Positions 18,848 to 28,488 of a stretch of DNA of 64,000 nt are shown here, piece after piece. Source of the stretch: Algoriphagus locisalis (GTDB taxonomy: Bacteria > Bacteroidota > Bacteroidia > Cytophagales > Cyclobacteriaceae); NCBI RefSeq assembly GCF_900116615.1, contig NZ_FPBF01000001.1, positions 911,625 through 975,624 on the forward strand, in the 5' to 3' direction. The stretch's first letter is position 1. Each line of letters begins with the position of its first letter. The notes beneath the pieces are model-generated. The model made no database searches, was not told where the DNA came from, and worked only from the letters and a program-made list of their open reading frames with translations. The translations under genes and the position numbers were made by a program.

Positions 18848-19642
18848 CTATAAATATAATCCAGCGATAATTGCTATCACACCTACGATTAGGCAATAGA
18901 TTGAAAAATAGCTGAGTTTACTGTTTTTTACTAGTTTGATCATCCATGTACAGGCAACGATACCCGCTACAAAAGCAGCGACAAATCCAGCACTCAGGTA
19001 GCCGATTCCTTCGGTTTCTAACGAAAGGCCGCCATCTAAAATGTCTTTGGCTATTTTGCCTAAAATCAATGGAACAACCATCAGGAATGAGAATCTAGCT
19101 GCTTTCCCTTTATCAATTCCCAAAAGAACTGATGTGGAAATAGTAGCTCCAGATCGTGAAATACCTGGTAGAATAGCGATTGCTTGGGCAATTCCGATGA
19201 TTAATGCTTGGCCAAAGGTTACCGGCTGATTGGTGAATTTTGCTTTATCCGCCAAAAAAAGGAGTACCGCTGTCAAAACTAGCATGCATCCTACAAATAG
19301 AATCTGTCCATCAAATAAGGTTTCTAACTCCTCAGCAAAGACGACCCCAACGATGGCTGCAGGGATCATGGACAACACGATTTTGGAAACAAACTGTGTT
19401 TCCTCATTCCATTGAAATTTAAATAAGCCTCTGAAAATTTCGGAAATGTCCTTTCTAAAGACCACAATAGTACTTAGTGCAGTGGCAAAATGAACAACCA
19501 CTGTAAACATCAGCCCTTCAGCAGGCATTTTGCTTTCTCCCAAAATTGCTTTTCCTAATTCTAAATGACCGCTGGAGGATACAGGCAAAAACTCGGTCAA
19601 TCCCTGAATAATACCAAGGATAATCGCATCAATTATTTCCAC
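18848..19642 (-). CDS. uppP: Undecaprenyl-diphosphatase
   Basis: A 264-residue polytopic membrane enzyme (BacA family) that recycles undecaprenyl pyrophosphate for peptidoglycan and glycan synthesis. The two catalytic motifs are present: QGLTEFLPVSSSGHLELG (residues 13-30) and LPGISRSGATIS. About eight hydrophobic segments follow the family layout. Order with ftsX and a DUF3098 protein upstream and truB downstream is a common Bacteroidota arrangement. Confidence 0.95.
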   Translation of the reverse strand: MEIIDAIILGIIQGLTEFLPVSSSGHLELGKAILGESKMPAEGLMFTVVVHFATALSTIVVFRKDISEIFRGLFKFQWNEETQFVSKIVLSMIPAAIVGVVFAEELETLFDGQILFVGCMLVLTAVLLFLADKAKFTNQPVTFGQALIIGIAQAIAILPGISRSGATISTSVLLGIDKGKAARFSFLMVVPLILGKIAKDILDGGLSLETEGIGYLSAGFVAAFVAGIVACTWMIKLVKNSKLSYFSIYCLIVGVIAIIAGLYL

Positions 19643-19650
19643 GCTTCTTC

Positions 19651-19863
19651 TTACTTATTACTTTCTGTTTTTGCAAAAATGGCATAGAATTCAAAAATAA
19701 ATCCAGCCAAAGTAACGATTGGGCCTATCGTCAGACCTAATATGCCATTTCCGTGAGGCTCACTGTCAAGTCCTATTATTACAAAGCCAAGGATGATAAG
19801 CCCGATGCCGATGAACATCAGCTTGTAGTTTTTACTGGAAAATGGGAAAGATGATTTGCTCAT
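19651..19863 (-). CDS. DUF3098 small membrane protein
   Basis: A 70-residue protein with two membrane segments (about 15-32 and 42-62) separated by a short polar turn (DSEPHGNG). Size, topology and position between ftsX and uppP match DUF3098, a Bacteroidota family of unknown function. It is 4 bp downstream of ftsX. Conservation of this position suggests a link to cell division or wall lipid recycling, but nothing in the sequence shows a mechanism. Confidence 0.8.
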   Translation of the reverse strand: MSKSSFPFSSKNYKLMFIGIGLIILGFVIIGLDSEPHGNGILGLTIGPIVTLAGFIFEFYAIFAKTESNK

Positions 19864-19867
19864 TATA

Positions 19868-20758
19868 TTAATAGAGTTCGTCCAAGGACATATTTAAATA
19901 CTTATTGACAGCCCGCAAGGTACTTAGAACTGATAGAATTCCGCCTACTGTAACTAAAATCCCAAAAAGTAAGAACAACAACTGTTGGTTTTGTAGCATG
20001 GCAAAACCTTCGATATTCGCCTGAGTGTATTTTACCAATGCGAAAAGTATTAGCGATGCAAAACCTCCAGCCATCAAACCAAATAGAAATGCTCTGGAAA
20101 GGAACGGTTTTCTGATAAAACCTCTGGTAGCTCCAACTAACTGCATGGAGCGAATTAGGAATCGCTGGGAGAACAATGCCAGACGAATAGTATTATTGAT
20201 CAACATTACTACAGTGATGATCAAAATCAATATAAATCCACCCAAAACTATACTTACTTTCAATAGATTCTTGTTGATAGAATCTACCAAATCCGTCATA
20301 TATGACACCTCAAATACACCTGGTACGTCCTGAATTTCTGCTACTATCGCTTCCAATTGCTCAGAAGTCTGGAATTCTTCAGCTATTGTAAGCACAAAAC
20401 TGTCACGAAGTGGATTGTCCTCAAGAAATTTAGTAAAATCCTCGCCTGTACTTTCTATAAAGGTAGCAGCAGCTTCTTCGTCTGAGACAAATTTCAGATT
20501 AAGGCTATCACCTTTTTGCAGAATAAAAGATCGGGAAGAAAGATTATCATGAATAGCATCAAGCTCTTTTTGCTCCAAGTTTTTCTCTAAGAATACCTGA
20601 ACTTCGATATTCTCCCGGATCATACTTGTCAGTGTTTTTGCCTGAATCAATATCACTCCGAAAAGACCGACTATAAAAAGTGATAGGGTAGTGCTGAAGA
20701 GTACGCTTCCGAATTTGAAGTGTCCTAATGTCTTTTTCTTTCTTGGATAATTGGCCAT
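19868..20758 (-). CDS. ftsX: Cell division permease FtsX
   Basis: A 296-residue four-pass membrane protein. One N-terminal segment (about 21-43) precedes an extracytoplasmic domain (about 45-165; contains NPLRDSFVLTI), then three membrane segments of the FtsX permease domain. A typical signature, SMQLVGATRGFIRKPFL, follows. With the ATPase FtsE (not in this window) it controls cell-wall hydrolases at the septum. It is first in the ftsX-DUF3098-uppP-truB-ribF run. Confidence 0.92.
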   Translation of the reverse strand: MANYPRKKKTLGHFKFGSVLFSTTLSLFIVGLFGVILIQAKTLTSMIRENIEVQVFLEKNLEQKELDAIHDNLSSRSFILQKGDSLNLKFVSDEEAAATFIESTGEDFTKFLEDNPLRDSFVLTIAEEFQTSEQLEAIVAEIQDVPGVFEVSYMTDLVDSINKNLLKVSIVLGGFILILIITVVMLINNTIRLALFSQRFLIRSMQLVGATRGFIRKPFLSRAFLFGLMAGGFASLILFALVKYTQANIEGFAMLQNQQLLFLLFGILVTVGGILSVLSTLRAVNKYLNMSLDELY

Positions 20759-20807
20759 AGATTATGATTTCTGCTCAAAAGTAACCTTCCCCAAGGATAT
20801 TGCCAAT

Positions 20808-21467
20808 CTATTCTTTAGAAAGGATTTTAATCACTTTTTCTCCGCTTATTCCAAAAATCTGGTCCTTTGGCTTTCGCTTCACTAGCGCTAGACCTGTAAA
20901 GCGACCAAAAGCCGGAAGTATCAATTGATTTTCTCCAAGATGAAAACAAGAGATTCTGATTGATTGTCTTCCTTTTCCCTGAAGCCTAACACCAGGGTGT
21001 AGGTGTCCACAAAGATTCAGTTTGCCTTCTGGGATTTCCTTCGAAGGTTCATGTGTGAGAAACAAATTCCCCAAATCGACTGGTTTTTCATGAATTTCAA
21101 ATAAGGACTGCTGGTAGGCCAAAGGAGAGAGAACGTCGTGGTTTCCTTTGACAAGATGGAATTTAGTCATTGGAAAATCCTGTAGAAAAGCATTCAATTC
21201 ATTCCATTGCTCATTCCAATCGCTGTGAAATAAATCACCTAGAACATAAAAATCACTTGGAGCGTATTTTTCAACAAGCGATCTAATACCCTGTAAATCA
21301 TGTGAATGTATTGGCTCTGGAACTGGAATCCCTGATTTTCGGAAGTGAGCCGCTTTACCGAAATGTAGATCTGCTATAAGTAAAGTTTTGCTTTCTGAAA
21401 TCCAAATAGCCTTCTCAGCAAGTAAATGAAGTGTGGTGCCAGAAAACGTAATACTCGAATGCATCAA
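20808..21467 (-). CDS. pdeM: Ligase-associated metallophosphoesterase PdeM
   Basis: A 219-residue calcineurin-like phosphoesterase. The metal-binding motifs are in order: IADLHFGKAAHFRKSG, VLGDLFHSDW, VKGNHD, and CGHLHPG. The ADLHFGK...FR pattern marks the PdeM type, which elsewhere is encoded with an LHR-like helicase and ATP-dependent DNA ligase in a DNA-damage module. Those partners are not adjacent here. It sits alone, 49 bp upstream of ftsX on the same strand. Confidence 0.85.
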   Translation of the reverse strand: MMHSSITFSGTTLHLLAEKAIWISESKTLLIADLHFGKAAHFRKSGIPVPEPIHSHDLQGIRSLVEKYAPSDFYVLGDLFHSDWNEQWNELNAFLQDFPMTKFHLVKGNHDVLSPLAYQQSLFEIHEKPVDLGNLFLTHEPSKEIPEGKLNLCGHLHPGVRLQGKGRQSIRISCFHLGENQLILPAFGRFTGLALVKRKPKDQIFGISGEKVIKILSKE

Positions 21468-21544
21468 AAATTGGGTATGATTTTAGGGTGAAATTGAATA
21501 AATTCAAATCTAGTTCAATTATGAGTTTACCAAACCCATTTTTT

Positions 21545-21988
21545 ATGAAAACTTGTCAATTAGCTTCAATTGTCGTTTTGTTGATCATATGTGGACATCA
21601 GACTGTACAAGGTCAATCCAAATCAAAAATCATAGGCATTTGGTACAATACTGAAAAAACAGCTCGCATTGAAATCATGGAAAATGAGAATGAAATGATT
21701 GGCAAACTTGTCTGGATCCGGCAAAACGAAGGTGATCCAGAAGTGTTTTTGGATGTAGTGAATGCAGATACTAGTTTGAGAAATCGACCTCTAATGGGTT
21801 TAACCATTCTGAAAGGTCTAAAATATAACAATGGGATCTGGTCTGAAGGTGAAATATATGATCCAGAATCAGGCTTGAGTTATACCTGTGAGCTGCAACT
21901 TAAAAAGAAAGATGTACTTGAGGTTAAAGGGTTTTTAGGAGATTCCTGGGTCAGCCGGACGGTAGAATGGAATAGAGTGAAAAAATAA
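21545..21988 (+). CDS. DUF2147-family exported protein
   Basis: About 147 residues. ATG 21545 is chosen (alternatives GTG 21488 and ATG 21521) because it begins a proper signal peptide, MKTCQLASIVVLLIICG, cleaved near VQGQS. The mature part opens with IIGIWYNTEKTARIEI and contains GLTILKGLKYNNGIWSEGEI followed by YDPESGLSYTC. This is the DUF2147 pattern (a lipocalin-like beta-barrel annotated only by domain). It is probably periplasmic; the function is unknown. Confidence 0.78.
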   Translation: MKTCQLASIVVLLIICGHQTVQGQSKSKIIGIWYNTEKTARIEIMENENEMIGKLVWIRQNEGDPEVFLDVVNADTSLRNRPLMGLTILKGLKYNNGIWSEGEIYDPESGLSYTCELQLKKKDVLEVKGFLGDSWVSRTVEWNRVKK

Positions 21989-22059
21989 TGCTGTCGCCAA
22001 AATCAATTCCAGGCTGAGATTAGACTGTTTGAACGATAAATCTGCTTTGGTCCCAAATA

Positions 22060-22098
22060 AAACAGCGGCTTTCTCAAAAGTTGAGGCAGCCGCTGTTT
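22060..22098. terminator. Bidirectional terminator between DUF2147 gene and metX
   Basis: Perfect 11-bp arms aaacagcggct (22060-22070) / agccgctgttt (22088-22098), with an inner stem ctcaa/ttgag in the loop. It serves both converging transcripts. Confidence 0.8.
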
Positions 22099-22116
22099 AT
22101 GTTAACAATCCGCGTT

Positions 22117-23175
22117 TCAGGAGGATTTTTGCTGTAAATAGAAGGATTTAAGAATGTAGGAAAGTTGCTCAAATTCAATCAGAAAAGCATCGTGCCCCGC
22201 TGATGAAGTGATTTCCTTGTAAGTTCCTTTTTTGACTTTCTGACTAATATACTGCGATTCTGAAGGAAGAAACAGCAGGTCAGAATCTACCCCAATTGCC
22301 AATACATTAGCTTCAATTTGCCCCAAAGCCTCATCCAAACCGCCACGGTTTCTACCCAAATCATGGGAATCCATCGTTTTGCTTAAAGTCCAGTAAGAAA
22401 GAGCGTTAAAACGTTTTGCAAGTTTTTGTCCCTGATACCTGAGATAGGATGAAGCGCGGTAATCGTCCATTTTATTTTCAGAATCAGCCTGCTTCCTTTC
22501 CAGATCCTGTGGATGCCGGTAGGTAAGCATTGCAATCGCACGGGCTGTTTCTAGGCCTTTTTGACCCGCAGACTCGGCGTTTTCACCCCAGGTACAGTCT
22601 GATTCTATTGCCATTCGCTGGGTTTCATTGAAGCCAATTACCCATGGCCTTGTCTTGGCAGTAGATGCTAGAATTACCGTATTTCTGAGTTTTTCACCCA
22701 GCGTATAAGCCCATTCCAGCCCGACTTGACCTCCCAATGATCCGCCGATTAGTGTGTGAATTGAATCTATTTTCAAATGAACCCTCAAGCGTTCCAAACC
22801 AGCCGCAAGGTCACGAGAGGTCATTTGGGGGAAATCATAGTAATATGGCTTTCCGGTTTTAGGGTTTTCGCTGAATGGCTGTGTAGAGCCATAGCAAGAT
22901 CCCAGAAGATTTGCACAAATAATGAAATGGTCTGCCGGGTCGAAAAACTTATCTTCCCCGATCAGTCCACTCCACCATTCTTGTGCATTAGAGTCTCCGG
23001 TAAGCGCATGGATAACCCAGATTACATTGGATCTGTCTGTATTGAGCTGTCCATAAGTGGTATAGCCCAGGTCAAATTCTGGAAGAATCTCTCCTGATTC
23101 CAGATGTAAAGGCAGACTAGAATGAAATATTTCCTGGGTCATAGTAATCGAAGCGTACTGACTTTTTAGGTTCAT
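22117..23175 (-). CDS. metX: Homoserine O-acetyltransferase
   Basis: A 352-residue alpha/beta-fold acyltransferase that acetylates homoserine with acetyl-CoA, the activating step of direct-sulfhydrylation methionine synthesis. Motifs: NLLGSCYGSTQP, nucleophile Ser146 in GGSLGGQ, Asp in GVDSDLLFLP, His in AGHDAFL. An ATG 11 codons downstream is an alternative start. It is 8 bp after metY, which makes the enzyme using its product, and both lie behind a SAM riboswitch. Confidence 0.93.
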   Translation of the reverse strand: MNLKSQYASITMTQEIFHSSLPLHLESGEILPEFDLGYTTYGQLNTDRSNVIWVIHALTGDSNAQEWWSGLIGEDKFFDPADHFIICANLLGSCYGSTQPFSENPKTGKPYYYDFPQMTSRDLAAGLERLRVHLKIDSIHTLIGGSLGGQVGLEWAYTLGEKLRNTVILASTAKTRPWVIGFNETQRMAIESDCTWGENAESAGQKGLETARAIAMLTYRHPQDLERKQADSENKMDDYRASSYLRYQGQKLAKRFNALSYWTLSKTMDSHDLGRNRGGLDEALGQIEANVLAIGVDSDLLFLPSESQYISQKVKKGTYKEITSSAGHDAFLIEFEQLSYILKSFYLQQKSS

Positions 23176-23183
23176 TTGAAAGG

Positions 23184-24500
<1,317 letters not shown>

Positions 24501-24526
24501 TTATGGTTTGAAAAATTTTGGACATT

Positions 24527-24558
24527 AAAAAGCCCTTACGAATTACTTCGAAATAGGC
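24527..24558 (-). terminator. Attenuator terminator in the metY leader
   Basis: On the minus strand the stem gcctatttcgaa (24558-24547) pairs with ttcgtaagggc (24542-24532) around a gtaa loop, with one bulge and one mismatch. A run of five T follows at 24531-24527. It lies between the SAM riboswitch and the metY start, so it is the likely off-state terminator. Confidence 0.6.
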
Positions 24559-24654
24559 AGGAATAATATCAACACAGAAATAAAGCCTGAAGCTCTAGGA
24601 GGGAAGGTGTTGAAATAGAAACTTGAGTGATGAATCCTGTGTGCATGTTTATTG

Positions 24655-24760
24655 AACTTATAGTTCCAAAAGAGAATAGCTCTCTTGGCAGGAATTGGCA
24701 CCTTGGACTTTCCAGGTTGCCAGAGGGTCAATGAGCCTGTCTCTCGCCTCTTCTTTATAA
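24655..24760 (-). ncRNA. SAM-I (S-box) riboswitch upstream of metY-metX
   Basis: Read on the minus strand, the aptamer core has the SAM-I landmarks in order: agaggcgagagacaggctc, ccctctggcaacctgg, ccaaggtgccaattcctgcc, an agagagc...ctctttt stem, and the closing P1 strand ctataag that pairs with ttata at the 5' end. Binding of S-adenosylmethionine would favour the downstream terminator (24527-24558) and switch off methionine synthesis. A short open frame on this strand (24543-24770) overlaps the RNA and is rejected as a gene. Confidence 0.88.
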
Positions 24761-24800
24761 ATCCGAGCACTTAAAAAGTGAAAGGATGCTGCAAATAAAA

Positions 24801-24843
24801 GGTCAGCGAATAAGAAATCAAAATTTTTTCTTAATCGCTGACC
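24801..24843 (-). terminator. Terminator of the carbonic anhydrase operon
   Basis: Arms ggtcagcga (24801-24809) / tcgctgacc (24835-24843) are extended through an A-A mismatch by taagaaa/tttctta. On the minus strand they are followed by ttttatt. It lies 12 bp past the carbonic anhydrase stop and insulates the metY leader. Confidence 0.8.
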
Positions 24844-24855
24844 AAAAAACTGAAA

Positions 24856-25503
24856 TTATTTATCCAATTCAGCCGAGTCAAACCTAAAAATCGGATTAAT
24901 ACTATCTAAATCAGGTTCAATGTTAACCAATTCATTGACTAAGCCATCTTTCAGTCCGTAAGCCCATCCATGTATGGTTGGTGCATTTCTTGATTTCCAG
25001 GCTTTCTGAATCGTAGAAGTTTTAATCAGATCTTGGCATTGCTCGATCACATTCAATTCTACCAGTCTGTTTACCTTATCTTCATGGACTTCAATTGCGT
25101 CGATTTCTTTTTGGTAGATTTTATAAACCTCCTTGATATTAAGAAGCCATTTGTTGATAATTCCGTAGCTCTTATTTCCTAAAGCAGCTTCAATTCCACC
25201 GCAGCCGTAGTGCCCGCAGACTATGATGTGTTCCACTTTCAGCACCACCACGGCGTATTCCAACACACTAAGAAGGTTTACATCCGTATGGACTACCATG
25301 TTGGCGATGTTTCGGTGAACGAAAATCTCACCAGGGTCAGTACCGGTAATTTGATTGGCAGGAACTCTACTATCCGAACATCCAATCCATAGGAATTTTG
25401 GAGACTGTTGCTTTTCTAGTCTTCCAAAAAAATTTGCATCTGCCAGTTTTTGATCAGCTGACCATGCTTTATTCTGAATCAATAATTTCTCGTAAGGGCT
25501 CAT
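24856..25503 (-). CDS. can: Beta-class carbonic anhydrase
   Basis: A 215-residue enzyme for reversible CO2 hydration. Zinc ligands Cys42 (IGCSDSRVPA), His98 and Cys101 (CGHYGCGG) and the catalytic Asp44/Arg46 pair fall at the same positions as in E. coli Can. The start codon overlaps the stop of the SulP gene by 4 bp (ATGA at 25500-25503), implying translational coupling. The pairing suggests cytoplasmic bicarbonate handling linked to an anion transporter. Confidence 0.93.
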   Translation of the reverse strand: MSPYEKLLIQNKAWSADQKLADANFFGRLEKQQSPKFLWIGCSDSRVPANQITGTDPGEIFVHRNIANMVVHTDVNLLSVLEYAVVVLKVEHIIVCGHYGCGGIEAALGNKSYGIINKWLLNIKEVYKIYQKEIDAIEVHEDKVNRLVELNVIEQCQDLIKTSTIQKAWKSRNAPTIHGWAYGLKDGLVNELVNIEPDLDSINPIFRFDSAELDK

Positions 25504-27041
25504 ACTTTTTCGTGTAATTTATAGTTAAAACCTTCTATTGTAATACTAATTTTCTTGTCTGAACAGGAGGCAATGAAGTCATTCAAAACCTCCTGAATAT
25601 CGTGATCAATAAACTGCGCTTTCTGTGCATTGATGATCACTTTGGAACCCGCAGGTATCTTCTCCAGCTGTTTCATTAATAGCGCTTTATTTAGAAAAGA
25701 TACATCTTTTTGAAGCTTAAGTAGGTAGTTGCCATTCATCTCCGTCAAAGTAACGGCACGAACGAAATTAGTCTTCATCACAAAGAATAGCCCAAAGACC
25801 ATTCCTATACCGATTCCTACCAAAAGATCCGTAAATAGTATAGCTACTACGGTCACTATAAATGGGATGAATTGGTCCCAGCCATTTCTGTAGATATTTA
25901 CGAATATAGCAGGTTTGGCGAGTTTATATCCCACTACAAAAAGTACTGCGGCCAGGCAGCTTAGTGGTATCATATTTAGAATATTCGGGATTGACAAAAC
26001 CAATATCATCAATAAAACCCCGTGGAATATGGCGGACATTTTGGTTCTGGCGCCTGAAGCAATATTCGCAGAACTCCTTACAATCACAGCAGTAATCGGT
26101 AACCCCCCGATTAATCCCGATACAGTATTTCCGACACCCTGGGCAAACAATTCCTTGCTAGGTGGACTGATCCGCTTCAACGGATCTAATTTATCTGCCG
26201 CATCTATACTTAATAATGTTTCAAGACTTCCTATAATAGCAATGGTCAAGGCCACTACCCAAAAAGTGCTTTCACCTATCATAGAAAAATCAGGAAAGGT
26301 CAATAAATCCCCAATTTCCCCAAGATTGCCAAGAACTGGAATACTTACCAGGTGTTCACCTCCAAGTTGCCATTCAGGTTTCCAAATGCCATAGAGCGAA
26401 TTGATTACTATTCCGGAAATTACTGCCCATAATGCTCCTGGAACTGCGCCAAAGATTTTATGATGTTTGAGTTTTGGTTTTTCAAAAGCAATCAAAATGC
26501 CAAGTGCTATTAATACTATAGGTATAGCTCCGAAGCTGCTGTACTTGAAAGCATAATAGATTTCAGAGAAAGTATTGTGATCATCTGCTTGCAAAAAAGC
26601 TTGGTCTCCCATCAAATCCACATCATAGCCAAGTGCATGTGGGATTTGTTTTAGGATCAGTATTAAGCCTATCGCCGTAAGCATTCCCTTGATGACTGAA
26701 TGTGGAAAGTAGTAACCGATTACGCCGGCTTTAGCTATGCCTAAACCAACCTGAATCAATCCCGCCACGACAAGCGTACCAAGAAATAGGGGTAAAGACC
26801 CCATGCTGTTAATTGAATCAAGCACGATAACAGTCAATCCTGCGGCAGGGCCACTTACACTTACATTGGACCCAGATAGGCTTCCTATCACTATTCCACC
26901 TACAATTCCAGCGATTAGACCAGACATGGGAGGCGCTCCACTAGCGACAGCAATCCCCAAACAAAGTGGTAAGGCAACCAAGAAAACCACTAAACTGGCT
27001 TTTAAGTCATATTTGAGATTGCTTCCAAAAAGGTTATTCAT
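25500..27041 (-). CDS. SulP/SLC26-family anion transporter, probable bicarbonate uptake
   Basis: A 513-residue membrane protein. The signature KYDLKASLVVFLVALPLCLGIAVASGAPP starts at residue 9, with about 10-12 membrane spans to about residue 420. A degenerate STAS-like tail follows (about 430-513, containing SKVIINAQKAQFIDHDI). SulP proteins carry sulfate, bicarbonate or other anions. The overlapping carbonic anhydrase gene favours bicarbonate, as in other SulP-CA pairs; this is an inference from context. Confidence 0.85.
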   Translation of the reverse strand: MNNLFGSNLKYDLKASLVVFLVALPLCLGIAVASGAPPMSGLIAGIVGGIVIGSLSGSNVSVSGPAAGLTVIVLDSINSMGSLPLFLGTLVVAGLIQVGLGIAKAGVIGYYFPHSVIKGMLTAIGLILILKQIPHALGYDVDLMGDQAFLQADDHNTFSEIYYAFKYSSFGAIPIVLIALGILIAFEKPKLKHHKIFGAVPGALWAVISGIVINSLYGIWKPEWQLGGEHLVSIPVLGNLGEIGDLLTFPDFSMIGESTFWVVALTIAIIGSLETLLSIDAADKLDPLKRISPPSKELFAQGVGNTVSGLIGGLPITAVIVRSSANIASGARTKMSAIFHGVLLMILVLSIPNILNMIPLSCLAAVLFVVGYKLAKPAIFVNIYRNGWDQFIPFIVTVVAILFTDLLVGIGIGMVFGLFFVMKTNFVRAVTLTEMNGNYLLKLQKDVSFLNKALLMKQLEKIPAGSKVIINAQKAQFIDHDIQEVLNDFIASCSDKKISITIEGFNYKLHEKV

Positions 27042-27151
27042 TTTATAGGGTTTTTAAAGAATTGGGGTGAAAATTATATTTCTCTAATTCTTTAAAAATA
27101 AATTATTGTTTTGATTGATTCTAATTAAAAATATAAAACCTTCAAAAGACC

Positions 27152-28486
27152 TTATTTTAAAAGAGCTTGTATGGATTGCTGTACGACCTGAAAATTAAAT
27201 TGTTCAATAGCTTTCTTCATTTTCTCTTCAATTTCCGGAAGGTTAAGATTCCCAATACTTCCTTCATGTGAATGGTTTAGTTTGCTTTGGTTTGGGGAGA
27301 AATTGTCTGATTCTATATCCAGTCCTACTTGCTTGTAAGCATCTCGAAACGGCATTCCTTTCAACACCAAGTCATTAACCACTTCTACTGAAAAAAGATG
27401 TTTGTAAAAGGGATCCACGAGAATGTTCTCTTTCACCTTGATCGATTTGAGCATAAACGTGGTCATGCTTAGGCAGGATTTAAGGCTTTCTAAAGCAGGG
27501 AATATTTCTTCTTTGAGTAATTGTAAATCCCTGTGATATCCTGTTGTTGTGTTCGTTAGAATCATTGACACTGCATTTGGCACCGATTGAATCTGATTGG
27601 TTTTTGCACGTATCAACTCAAATACATCTGGATTTTTCTTATGCGGCATGATACTGCTTCCCGTAGTCAGATCATCCGGAAACTTGATAAAAGCGAAATG
27701 CTGATTCATGAAAATACACACATCAGCAGCCATTCTATTTAATGTTCCGGCCATCCCGGCCATTGCAAAAGATAAGGTGCGTTCGGTTTTTCCACGACTG
27801 TTTTGAGCATTCAGCACATTGTGATGAAGGTCAGCAAAACCTAGTAGTTCTGTGGTCATTGTTCTATTCAATGGAAAGCTAGAACCATAACCTGCCGCAG
27901 AACCCAAAGGGTTTTTGTTAGCCAGATCAAAAGCAGCTTTCAGCATTCCTAGATCTTCACTTAAGCCTTCGGCAAAAGAGCTGAACCAAAGTCCAAAAGA
28001 AGAAGGCATAGCTAGCTGCGTATGTGTATATCCCGGCATCAAGTCTCCTTTATGCTTTTCTGCCAACTTAATCAACAAATCAAATAGCTCGATGCTTTCT
28101 TCTACCAAACCCTGAATGGCTGCTCTATAATAAAGCTTCAGGTCTACCAGCACTTGATCATTTCGGCTTCTTCCGCTATGAAGTTTCTTTCCTACATCGC
28201 CAAAGCGCTCGGTTAGCAAAAACTCTACTTGAGAATGCACATCTTCTACTCCAGGAGCGATTTCGAACTGTCCTTTCTCTATTTCAAAATAAATATCCTT
28301 CAAGCCACGCTGTAGAATTTCATTTTCTTCCACAGTCAGTAGTCCAATTGTAGAAAGCATTTGTGCGTGTGCCATGGAGCCAAGCACATCGAAGGGTGCC
28401 AATAAAATGTCAAACTCTGGATCGCGACCAATAGTGAAGGATTCAACTTCCTTTTTGCTTCCAGTTTCTTTTTGCCAAAGTTTCAT
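27152..28486 (-). CDS. argH: Argininosuccinate lyase
   Basis: A 444-residue fumarase/aspartase-superfamily enzyme that splits argininosuccinate into arginine and fumarate. The family signature GSSIMPHKKNPD carries the catalytic-loop serine, and DVHSQVEFLLTERFGDVGKKLHSGRSRNDQ region holds the substrate-binding residues. It is the last gene of the arginine operon, with 2 bp between it and the upstream deacetylase. Confidence 0.94.
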   Translation of the reverse strand: MKLWQKETGSKKEVESFTIGRDPEFDILLAPFDVLGSMAHAQMLSTIGLLTVEENEILQRGLKDIYFEIEKGQFEIAPGVEDVHSQVEFLLTERFGDVGKKLHSGRSRNDQVLVDLKLYYRAAIQGLVEESIELFDLLIKLAEKHKGDLMPGYTHTQLAMPSSFGLWFSSFAEGLSEDLGMLKAAFDLANKNPLGSAAGYGSSFPLNRTMTTELLGFADLHHNVLNAQNSRGKTERTLSFAMAGMAGTLNRMAADVCIFMNQHFAFIKFPDDLTTGSSIMPHKKNPDVFELIRAKTNQIQSVPNAVSMILTNTTTGYHRDLQLLKEEIFPALESLKSCLSMTTFMLKSIKVKENILVDPFYKHLFSVEVVNDLVLKGMPFRDAYKQVGLDIESDNFSPNQSKLNHSHEGSIGNLNLPEIEEKMKKAIEQFNFQVVQQSIQALLK

Positions 28487-28488
28487 TT

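Noticed and set aside
24543..24770. A 75-codon open frame on the minus strand upstream of metY
   Set aside because: It is covered by the SAM-I riboswitch aptamer and attenuator, and its translation has no recognisable features.
25915..26394. A 159-codon plus-strand frame, the longest antisense frame in the window
   Set aside because: It lies wholly opposite the SulP transporter; its Ile/Thr/Pro-rich translation is typical of the reverse of membrane-protein codons.
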